From positions 1 through 64,000 of the forward strand of contig DKRV01000040.1 in the NCBI GenBank assembly GCA_002472405.1: a stretch of 64,000 nt of DNA, given 5' to 3'. The first letter of the stretch is position 1. Every line of letters starts with the position of its first letter. Source of the DNA: Clostridiales bacterium UBA7273. Lineage in GTDB: Bacteria; Bacillota; Clostridia; Oscillospirales; Oscillospiraceae. The notes under the pieces are model-generated. The model saw only the letters and a list, made by a program, of their open reading frames with translations. It made no database searches and was not told where the DNA came from. Below, piece after piece: positions 34,775-42,040 of this stretch. The translations under genes and the position numbers were made by a program.

Positions 34775-35784
34775 CTCTCAAACTGACCCTTGCATTGGTT
34801 ATGGCTTTTATAACCGCAGTTATAGTGGGCAAGTTTTATGTACCCTGGCTCAGAAAAATGAAGGCAGGGCAGGAGATAAAGGAAAACGGCCCGACATGGC
34901 ACATGTCGAAGTCAGGAACGCCGACAATGGGCGGTGTGATCTTCATAAGCGCATGTACGCTCGTATGCCTGACGGTCGGCTTTGAATCAATGCGCAGCGG
35001 AGACTTTACGCATATATTCGTGCTGCTGTTTGCGCTTGTTTTCGGCGCAATTGGCTTTCTTGATGACTGGGAAAAGCTGCGCAAGAAGCAGAATCTCGGT
35101 CTGAGCGCAAAGGCAAAGTTCCTGCTCCAGCTTGTTGCGGCTCTTGTTTTTGTGCTGCTGCTCCGCAAAATGGGCTATATCTCGACAAGGCTGTATATCC
35201 CGTTCTGGAATGTTGAGGTCTATATCCCGGAGGTCATATATTTTATCCTTGCGGCGTTTATCATCGTCGGAACGGTCAATGCCGTTAATATTACCGACGG
35301 TGTTGACGGACTTGCAAGCGGAACGAGCCTCCCGGTGTGCCTGTTCTTTGCGGCTGTCAGCTTCCTTTGGGGAGATAAATACATGGCGCTCGGCATATTT
35401 GCCTCGGCTCTCCTCGGCGGACTTATGGGCTTTCTTGTCTATAACTTCAATCCTGCCAAGGTATTCATGGGCGATACCGGCTCGCTGTTTCTCGGCGGTG
35501 CGATCGCGGCGCTTGCCTTTGCTTACGATATGCCGCTTATACTCATAACACTCGGCATCGTGTATATCATCGAAACTCTGTCGGATATTATCCAGGTAAC
35601 CTACTTCAAGCTTACTCACGGCAAGCGTGTGTTTAAGATGGCCCCATTCCACCACCACCTTGAAATGGGCGGATGGACGGGCAAAAAGTGGAAAGAGAAA
35701 GAGCTTTTTGCACTTTTTACTTCCGTATCCCTTGTTTTTGCAATAATTTCATTCATAGGAATATATAATCGTTTCCAGCTCTGA
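34771..35784 (+). CDS. mraY: Phospho-N-acetylmuramoyl-pentapeptide transferase
   Basis: Integral membrane enzyme, about ten spans, that attaches phospho-MurNAc-pentapeptide to undecaprenyl phosphate (lipid I). Signature motifs are GTPTMGG, the DDWEK aspartate pair, NITDGVDGLASG, FMGDTGSLFLGG and the HHHLE loop (APFHHHLEMGG), all intact. It follows murE directly; murF, normally between the two, is missing here. Confidence 0.96.
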   Translation: MTLKLTLALVMAFITAVIVGKFYVPWLRKMKAGQEIKENGPTWHMSKSGTPTMGGVIFISACTLVCLTVGFESMRSGDFTHIFVLLFALVFGAIGFLDDWEKLRKKQNLGLSAKAKFLLQLVAALVFVLLLRKMGYISTRLYIPFWNVEVYIPEVIYFILAAFIIVGTVNAVNITDGVDGLASGTSLPVCLFFAAVSFLWGDKYMALGIFASALLGGLMGFLVYNFNPAKVFMGDTGSLFLGGAIAALAFAYDMPLILITLGIVYIIETLSDIIQVTYFKLTHGKRVFKMAPFHHHLEMGGWTGKKWKEKELFALFTSVSLVFAIISFIGIYNRFQL

Positions 35785-35801
35785 TAACGGAGGGGTCGCC
35801 C

Positions 35802-36968
35802 ATGCAGTACGGCAGTGCCGAGCTCAGGATAAAGGAAACGAAAGATAAAACAAAGCGCGCAGGAATGGACATATCGTTCCTCGCGCTTGTTGTGATACTT
35901 TTGGCCATTGGAGTTACAATGGTGCTGTCCGCAAGCTTTGCAAGGGCGTACTTTGATCCCGGCGGAGTTACAAAGGGAAAGGCGACCTATTATTTTATAA
36001 GGCAATTTATTTTCGCCGCTCTTGGTGTTGCGGCGATGATAACATGCTCGCGACTGCCGGTCGGCTTTTACAAGCGCTTTTCGATGCCGGTTCTCATAGT
36101 GGCGGTCATCCTGCTCATGCTTGTCCCGATAATCGGAACGAACGCAAACGGAGCAAAACGCTGGATCGGCCTCGGGGCATTCACGATCCAGCCGTCGGAA
36201 ATTGCCAAGATCGGAATAATACTTGCTTTTGCATCAATGATCTGCGCCCGTCGGGGGAGAATGAAAAGCTTCCGATACGGCATACTGCCGTTTGCTGCGA
36301 TACTTGCCGCGATAGTCGGCCTGTTGGTCTTGGAGCCGCATTTTTCGGCGTCTATCATAATCGTTGCCATCGGCGGCGTTATGCTGTTTCTGGGCGGAGC
36401 GCGCCTTATATGGTTCATTGCTGCTGCCGTTGCCGCAGGAGGCGGCATAGCGGTGCTTTTGACGATGTTCCCGTATGCTTCAACGCGAATAACGACGTGG
36501 CGTGATCCGTTTGCATCCACATCGGACGAGGGGTATCAGATAGTTCAGTCACTGTATTCGATCGGTTCCGGCGGACTTACGGGACTCGGACTGGGGCAGA
36601 GCAGGCAAAAATATTTGTATCTGCCCGAGGAGCATAATGACTTCATATTTTCAGTAGTGTGTGAGGAGCTTGGCTTTATAGGAGCACTTTTAATACTCAC
36701 GCTTTTTGCGCTGCTTATTATCCGCGGCTACTGGATAGCGCTTCACAGCGCCGACAGATACAGCTTTCTGGTAGCAGCCGGAATAACTACGCTGCTTGCA
36801 ATACAGGTCATATTAAACGTAGCCGTTGTGACCAATCTTGTGCCCTGCACAGGTATTTCGCTGCCGTTTTTCAGCTATGGCGGCACGGCGCTGCTGATGC
36901 AGATGGCCGAAATGGGGATAGTACTGAGCATATCCAGAGATTTGCCTGCAGGACGTGTGGGAGGATAG
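35802..36968 (+). CDS. ftsW: SEDS-family lipid II polymerase FtsW/SpoVE
   Basis: Polytopic glycosyltransferase that polymerises lipid II at the septum with its cognate class B PBP. Motifs include GANGAKRWIGLG, QPSEIAKIG, the catalytic-loop region LGLGQSRQKYLYLPEEHNDF and FFSYGGTALL. The 388-residue length is normal. GGAGGGG lies ahead of the ATG. murD, usually between mraY and ftsW, is missing. SpoVE and FtsW cannot be separated by sequence alone. Confidence 0.94.
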   Translation: MQYGSAELRIKETKDKTKRAGMDISFLALVVILLAIGVTMVLSASFARAYFDPGGVTKGKATYYFIRQFIFAALGVAAMITCSRLPVGFYKRFSMPVLIVAVILLMLVPIIGTNANGAKRWIGLGAFTIQPSEIAKIGIILAFASMICARRGRMKSFRYGILPFAAILAAIVGLLVLEPHFSASIIIVAIGGVMLFLGGARLIWFIAAAVAAGGGIAVLLTMFPYASTRITTWRDPFASTSDEGYQIVQSLYSIGSGGLTGLGLGQSRQKYLYLPEEHNDFIFSVVCEELGFIGALLILTLFALLIIRGYWIALHSADRYSFLVAAGITTLLAIQVILNVAVVTNLVPCTGISLPFFSYGGTALLMQMAEMGIVLSISRDLPAGRVGG

Positions 36969-36971
36969 TAT

Positions 36972-38102
36972 ATGAGAATAATTTTTGCCTGCGGAGGCAC
37001 TGCCGGACATATAAACCCGGCGCTTGCCGTTGCCGGCCGGATAAAGGAGCTTATGCCGGACAGTGAGTTCCTGTTCATCGGCGCCGTTGGCCAGATGGAG
37101 TCCGATCTTGTTCCGCGCGCAGGTTATAAGATAGAGACCGTTAGGGTCAGAGGACTGAGCAGGGAAAAGACGCTCGGCGGCTTTTTCCACAATATAAGCG
37201 CGGCGTGGCATCTTGTCCGCTCCACCATAAAGGCAAGGAAAATCATAAAAAGATTCAAGCCGGATGTCGTTGTCGGAACCGGCGGATACGTGTGCTTTCC
37301 GGTTTTGAAGGCCGCATCAATGCTCGGCATACCGACCGCCGTTCACGAGAGTAACGCAGACCCCGGGCTCACGACCCGAATGCTCTCCGGCATAGTTGAC
37401 ACCATAATGCTCGGCTTTGAGGAAAGCCGGAAGTTTTATAAAAATCCCGAAAAGACCGTAGTGACCGGAACGCCTGTGCGCGGCGAGTTTTCGGCATACT
37501 CAAAGCAGGCGGCGAAAGCCGAGCTTGGCCTGCCTCTTGATAAGCCGCTTGTTGTGTCCGTGTGGGGCTCGCTCGGAGCCGAGAATATGAACGAGGTCAT
37601 GTGCAGGTTCATCGAGCTTGCAGGCAAAAAGCCCGGATTTACGCTCATCCACTCGGCAGGCGTCGAAGGATATGAGAAAATGGTCGAGCATCTTCGCAGA
37701 ACCGTTCCCGATTACGAGAAAAACGGTATGGACGTGCGTGAGTATATATATGACATGCCGCGCGTTATGGCGGCGGCTGATCTTGTCTTGTGCCGCGCCG
37801 GAGCTTCAACCATATCCGAGCTTACATATATGCACAAGCCCACGATATTTGTTCCGTCTCCGTTTGTCACGAATAATCACCAGTTCAAAAACGCAAAGGT
37901 CGTTGAGGATGCCGGCGGAGCGCTGATATTTGAGGAGGGCTGGTTTGAGCCGAAGGAGCTGCTCAAGGCGGTAAACGATATCCTATCATCTGATGATAAG
38001 CTCGAAAAAATGTCGGTGGCCATGGCAAAGCTTGCAAAGCCCGAGGCGACCGATATGATCTGCGACAGAATATTCTCGCTCCTTGCTGAAAACCGAAAAT
38101 AG
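36972..38102 (+). CDS. murG: Lipid II synthase MurG
   Basis: Peripheral membrane GT28 glycosyltransferase adding GlcNAc to lipid I. The donor and acceptor loops ACGGTAGHINPALAVA, VGTGGYVCFPVL and HESNADPGLTTR are clear in the N-domain; CRAGASTISELTYMHKPTIFVPSP is the UDP-GlcNAc-binding segment. At 376 residues it is full length. GGGAGGA precedes the ATG. It is the last gene before a terminator-like hairpin that leads into the second murA. Confidence 0.95.
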   Translation: MRIIFACGGTAGHINPALAVAGRIKELMPDSEFLFIGAVGQMESDLVPRAGYKIETVRVRGLSREKTLGGFFHNISAAWHLVRSTIKARKIIKRFKPDVVVGTGGYVCFPVLKAASMLGIPTAVHESNADPGLTTRMLSGIVDTIMLGFEESRKFYKNPEKTVVTGTPVRGEFSAYSKQAAKAELGLPLDKPLVVSVWGSLGAENMNEVMCRFIELAGKKPGFTLIHSAGVEGYEKMVEHLRRTVPDYEKNGMDVREYIYDMPRVMAAADLVLCRAGASTISELTYMHKPTIFVPSPFVTNNHQFKNAKVVEDAGGALIFEEGWFEPKELLKAVNDILSSDDKLEKMSVAMAKLAKPEATDMICDRIFSLLAENRK

Positions 38103-38111
38103 CAAGAAATC

Positions 38112-38160
38112 ACCTCGCAGCATAGAATGGCATGATTTAAGTTCTTTCTGCGAGGTTTTA
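38112..38160 (+). promoter_or_regulatory. Hairpin between murG and murA2 that contains the Shine-Dalgarno
   Basis: ACCTCGCAG (38112-38120) and CTGCGAGGT (38148-38156) are exact inverted copies around a 27-base loop. The right arm holds GCGAGG, the only ribosome site for murA2, and is followed by TTTATT, so the fold can act both as a weak terminator and as a lid on translation. Confidence 0.6.
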
Positions 38161-38162
38161 TT

Positions 38163-39416
38163 ATGGCAATATGGCATTGCAGCGGAGAAAAACGCCTTGA
38201 GGGAGCGTGCTTTGTGCAGGGTGCGAAAAATGCGGTCCTGCCGATACTCGCGGCCTCGGTCGTCTGCCCGACGGAAACTGACCTGCTGAATGTTCCGCAG
38301 CTGAGCGATGTTGAAATGTCGCTGAGGATACTGCGCAGCCTGGGATGTACGGCGCAGCAGCAGGAAAACGACGTTTACATAGACTCGCGTGCATTAAGCT
38401 CAAACGTCATACCGCAGAGCATGATGGAGAGCATGCGATCTTCGGTCCTTTTCATGGGCGCGCTTTTGGCGCGCTGCGGCGAGGTGCATCTTACGCTGCC
38501 CGGCGGATGCAGACTCGGCGCAAGGCCGATAGATATGCACCTTGATGCAATGAAAGCTCTCGGCGCAAGCGTTGAGGAATCCGGATGCGAGATAGTATGC
38601 AGAGCCGAAAAGCTTAAAGGCGCACACATAAGGCTTCCGTATCCGAGCGTCGGCGCAACGGAAAATGCCATGATAGCCGCGTGCGGCGCGGAAGGGGAGA
38701 CTGTCATAACGGGTGCAGCAAAGGAGCCGGAGATAGAGGATCTTCAGGAGTACCTACGCAAAGCCGGCGCGTATATATCCGGAGCCGGAACGAGCACGGT
38801 GAAGATCTCAGGCTTTGAGCGCGAAAGCCATGTCGGCCACCGCATCATTCCGGATAGGATCGTATCGGCAACGTTTTTGTGCGCTGCTGCCGCAACCGGC
38901 GGCGATATCGAGCTGCGCGGAGTTGATTTAAGGCAATTTTCGCGCCTTGAGCACTTCCTAAAGCGAGCCGGCTGTGATATAATATCGTCGCGCAGAAGCG
39001 TGAGGTTAATATCCGACGGTAAGCTGAACGCTGTCGGCCGCGTTTCGACCGGGCCGTATCCCGAATTTCCTACGGATATGCAGCCGCTGCTTATGGCGGC
39101 GCTTCTCAAAGCCGTAGGGCGAACCGATTTTATCGAAAACGTTTTTGACTCGCGTTTCGGCCACGCAAAGCAGCTTAGCCGCTTCGGCGCGGATATCTCC
39201 GTTGAGGGGAGGCAGGCGTCTGTGTGGGGCGTGCGCGATCTCAGGTGTGCCATTGTCAGCGCAGGCGATCTGCGCGGCGGCGCAGCAATGATAATTGCCG
39301 CTCTTTCTGCCGAGGGTGAAAGCCTTATCGTGGATCCCGGGCATATTGCCCGAGGTTACGAGCATCTTGACCATAAGCTCCGCTCGCTTGGAGCAGATAT
39401 ATTTTTGGAGTTGTAA
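38163..39416 (+). CDS. UDP-N-acetylglucosamine 1-carboxyvinyltransferase (second copy)
   Basis: Paralogue of the murA at 3120, 417 residues, with catalytic Cys116 in PGGCRLGARPIDMH and the VQGAKNA motif, so presumably active. It is well diverged from the first copy, with shorter loops. Its place between murG and ftsQ, where many Firmicutes have murB or a murA copy, suggests septal peptidoglycan supply. Translation may be controlled by the hairpin ahead of it. It ends one base before the ftsQ start. Confidence 0.93.
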   Translation: MAIWHCSGEKRLEGACFVQGAKNAVLPILAASVVCPTETDLLNVPQLSDVEMSLRILRSLGCTAQQQENDVYIDSRALSSNVIPQSMMESMRSSVLFMGALLARCGEVHLTLPGGCRLGARPIDMHLDAMKALGASVEESGCEIVCRAEKLKGAHIRLPYPSVGATENAMIAACGAEGETVITGAAKEPEIEDLQEYLRKAGAYISGAGTSTVKISGFERESHVGHRIIPDRIVSATFLCAAAATGGDIELRGVDLRQFSRLEHFLKRAGCDIISSRRSVRLISDGKLNAVGRVSTGPYPEFPTDMQPLLMAALLKAVGRTDFIENVFDSRFGHAKQLSRFGADISVEGRQASVWGVRDLRCAIVSAGDLRGGAAMIIAALSAEGESLIVDPGHIARGYEHLDHKLRSLGADIFLEL

Positions 39417-39417
39417 A

Positions 39418-40188
39418 ATGCCGAATACTAATGATTATTACCAAAAGCGTGAGGATCCGTATAAGCCGAAATTCACGAGGAACGTGAATCGGCCGCTTAC
39501 GTTTTTCCTTGTTATAGTTGCGCTTGTTTTTATAATGAGCGTGTTTTTCAAGGTCTCGCGCATAGAGGTTAAGGGAAATTCGATTTATACGGCTGACGAA
39601 GTGATAAAAGCTTCCGGCATCGAAACCGGCGATAACCTGTTTTTCATTAACGGTATCGCTGCCGGAAGCCGCGTTGCCGTTAAGCTTCCGTATGTAGACT
39701 CCGTGCAGATAAACCGCGGCCTGCCGAACCTCGTGACCATCGTTGTGACCGAGAGTAAGGCCGTCGGCTGCCTGACTGTCGGGGACGAGCTGTGGTCTGT
39801 AAGCAGCAGCGGAAAATTTCTGAGCAGTATCAGTGCGAGCGACAGCGAGCATATCGCAATGATAAGCGGAATAAGCGTGAGCGAAGCTGCAACGGGCGAG
39901 CATATAAAAGCTGCCGCCGGGGATGAGAATAAGCTTGCCTATTTAACGGACATACTTTATCAGATCCAAGCGCGCGGCCTTGTCGGCAAGGTAACGGCGA
40001 TTGATATGAGCGATGCGGCAAATCCGACCTTTGAATATGACGGCAGATTTCTTGTAAAGCTCGGTGCGCTCGACAACACGGAATATAAATTCGGCAAGAT
40101 GCTTTCGGCGGTTTCGCAGCTTACGGCCGACGATGCCGGAACGCTTGACTTATCCACGGGCGATAAGGTCGTTTTCAACCCGAATTAA
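39418..40188 (+). CDS. ftsQ: Cell-division protein FtsQ/DivIB
   Basis: Bitopic divisome protein. The ATG at 39418 gives 256 residues: a short basic cytosolic tail, one membrane span (about 25-43, PLTFFLVIVALVFIMSVFF), then the extracytoplasmic POTRA domain (SRIEVKGNSIYTADEVIKASGI...NLFFIN) and the beta domain with PNLVTIVVTESKAV. GGAG lies eight bases ahead of the ATG. It is the last gene before ftsZ, which has its own promoter. Confidence 0.88.
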   Translation: MPNTNDYYQKREDPYKPKFTRNVNRPLTFFLVIVALVFIMSVFFKVSRIEVKGNSIYTADEVIKASGIETGDNLFFINGIAAGSRVAVKLPYVDSVQINRGLPNLVTIVVTESKAVGCLTVGDELWSVSSSGKFLSSISASDSEHIAMISGISVSEAATGEHIKAAAGDENKLAYLTDILYQIQARGLVGKVTAIDMSDAANPTFEYDGRFLVKLGALDNTEYKFGKMLSAVSQLTADDAGTLDLSTGDKVVFNPN

Positions 40189-40219
40189 TACTTTGTTTAC
40201 ATAGCAGGGGAAAAAGCTA

Positions 40220-40248
40220 TTGACCTTGCGGCCAAAAAGTTATAAAAT
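40220..40248 (+). promoter_or_regulatory. SigA-type promoter for ftsZ
   Basis: TTGACC and TAAAAT are spaced by 17 bases in the 129-base gap ahead of ftsZ; a 70-base leader follows. Confidence 0.65.
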
Positions 40249-40317
40249 GTTACATATCGCGAATAATGATTGCGGCATCTGCCGCGTCTTCTAAATAACA
40301 GTACTGGAGGAAACAAA

Positions 40318-41463
40318 ATGGATTTCAAAGCCGAAGTAGGCCCTGAAAATGTTGTAACTATAAAGGTCGTTGGTATCGGCGGCGCCGGTAACAACGTCGT
40401 AAATAGAATGGTCAAGTCCGGAACTCAGGGCGTTGAGTTCATAGCGGTCAACACCGATAAGCAGGCACTTGCCGTGTCCAGCGCGGATCAGAAGATCCAG
40501 ATCGGCGAGAAGCTGACCCACGGTCAGGGCGCAGGCTCCGACCCCGAAGTCGGCAAGAAGAGTGCCGAGGAAAGCCGCAATAACATTGCGAAGGCAGTGG
40601 AAGATGCCGATATGGTGTTCATCACCGCAGGCATGGGCGGCGGCACGGGCACGGGAGCTGCTCCCACCGTTGCAGATATCGCTCGCGAAGCCGGCATACT
40701 CACCGTCGGCGTCGTTACCAAGCCCTTTAAGTTCGAGGGTAAGCGCCGCATGGATCAGGCAAACGACGGCATTAAAGAGATGCTCGGCAAGGTCGATTCT
40801 CTGCTTATAATCCCCAATGATCGCCTTAAGTACGCTACCGATCAGAAGGTCACTCTCGCAAACGCGTTTGAAATTGCCGACGATGTCCTGCGTCAGGCCG
40901 TCACCAGCATTTCCGACCTTATTAAGAATACCGGCTTCATCAACCTCGACTTTGCAGACGTTACCTGCATCATGAAAAATGCCGGCTTTGCTCACATGGG
41001 CGTCGGCCGCGCAGCAGGCAAGGGCAAGGCAGAGGATGCAGCCCGTATGGCAGTCGCAAGCCCCCTTATGGAGACCTCAATAAACGGCGCACACGGCGTG
41101 CTTATCAACATCACAGGCTCCGAGGATATGGGTCTTGAGGATGTAGAAGCAGCTGCAAACCTCGTTCAGGAGGCTGCTCACCCCGATGCAAACATCATCT
41201 TCGGTGCAACCTTTGACGAGTCCATGCAGGATGAGATCCGCGTTACCGTCATCGCTACCGGCTTTGAAGAAGCTCCCACCGCAAAGCAGCCTGCACAGCC
41301 GACTCAGGCAAAAAAGGCTGAGCCTGCTTTTGATAAGCAGCAGGGCATGTTCACCGCAGCAAGCGAAAAGGCTGCCGAAAAGAAGCCCGAAGAGCCTGCC
41401 AAGGCTTCCGGCGAGGAAGATCCCTTTGACAGCATCTTTAAAATCTTTAACGCAAACAACTAA
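40318..41463 (+). CDS. ftsZ: Cell-division protein FtsZ
   Basis: Tubulin-like GTPase forming the Z ring. The tubulin signature [12 protein letters not shown], the N-terminal [13 protein letters not shown] loop and the T7-loop region ([11 protein letters not shown]) are intact. GGAGG precedes the ATG at 40318, giving 381 residues. The C-terminal linker is short and rich in Ala, Lys and Pro, and the tail reads [14 protein letters not shown]; the usual I-P-x-F-L-R-x-x peptide that contacts FtsA and SepF is not recognisable. No ftsA lies in the cluster. Confidence 0.96.
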   Translation: MDFKAEVGPENVVTIKVVGIGGAGNNVVNRMVKSGTQGVEFIAVNTDKQALAVSSADQKIQIGEKLTHGQGAGSDPEVGKKSAEESRNNIAKAVEDADMVFITAGMGGGTGTGAAPTVADIAREAGILTVGVVTKPFKFEGKRRMDQANDGIKEMLGKVDSLLIIPNDRLKYATDQKVTLANAFEIADDVLRQAVTSISDLIKNTGFINLDFADVTCIMKNAGFAHMGVGRAAGKGKAEDAARMAVASPLMETSINGAHGVLINITGSEDMGLEDVEAAANLVQEAAHPDANIIFGATFDESMQDEIRVTVIATGFEEAPTAKQPAQPTQAKKAEPAFDKQQGMFTAASEKAAEKKPEEPAKASGEEDPFDSIFKIFNANN

Positions 41464-41473
41464 GAGAATATGA

Positions 41474-41510
41474 AAAAACCGGCTGAGGAATTATCCTCAG
41501 CCGGTTTTTG
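41474..41510. terminator. Bidirectional terminator between ftsZ and the CsoR gene
   Basis: ACCGGCTGAGGA pairs with TCCTCAGCCGGT around ATTA, with A-runs on the left and T-runs on the right, so it can end both ftsZ and the convergent repressor transcript. Confidence 0.9.
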
Positions 41511-41533
41511 CGTGAAGTGAAGGTTTTTGCGCT

Positions 41534-41923
41534 TCAGTTAATATATTTGTCAATGGCGGTGTTAAGCTCTTCTATAAAGGTATCGTCGCCTGTTTCAACG
41601 GCGTCGCTTATGCAGTGCTCGAGGTGATCTTTGAGTATAACGCGCGCGGTGCTGCTCAGCGCCGAACGGACGGCTGCCAGCTGTATAAGAACGTCGGTGC
41701 AGTCGCGCTCATCCTCGACCATGCGCTTTACCGACTCAAGATGACCGATCGCACGCGAGAGCCGGTTTATCACGGCCTTGCTCTGTGTGTGGGAGTGCGA
41801 ATGATTGTGGTGAGGATGCTCGTGCTCCTCGTGCTCGCTTATGTCGTCGCAAGGCTTGGCCTCATGGCAGTGGATTATACCGTCGCCGTGATCGTGGTAA
41901 AAGCCCTCGTCTGGTCTGTGCAT
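41534..41923 (-). CDS. CsoR/FrmR-family repressor with a histidine-rich N-terminus
   Basis: A 129-residue helical DNA-binding repressor. The core from residue 50 (INRLSRAIGHLESVKRMVED) carries Cys75, His100 and Cys104, the C-H-C triad that binds Cu(I) in CsoR or other metals or aldehyde in relatives. The first 45 residues are an added tail with 13 histidines and two cysteines (for example HPHHNHSHSH), which looks like an extra metal sink. CGGAGG lies ahead of the ATG. No transporter, chaperone or dehydrogenase is adjacent, so the inducer (Cu, Ni, Co, Zn or formaldehyde) is open. Confidence 0.88.
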   Translation of the reverse strand: MHRPDEGFYHDHGDGIIHCHEAKPCDDISEHEEHEHPHHNHSHSHTQSKAVINRLSRAIGHLESVKRMVEDERDCTDVLIQLAAVRSALSSTARVILKDHLEHCISDAVETGDDTFIEELNTAIDKYIN

Positions 41924-41997
41924 CGCTGTGCCTCCGTTAATCTAAGTGTTTTTATAATAATACTTCAATAACCAAGTAAAAGCAATAGACAGAAACG

Positions 41998-42027
41998 CAA
42001 AATAGCCGGGCAGCGCTGCTGCCCGGC
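41998..42027 (-). terminator. Terminator after the iron-sulfur flavoprotein gene
   Basis: GCCGGGCAGC and GCTGCCCGGC pair perfectly (10 pairs, three-base loop) and are followed on the minus strand by TATTTT. Confidence 0.8.
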
Positions 42028-42040
42028 ATGTTGTTTGCTG

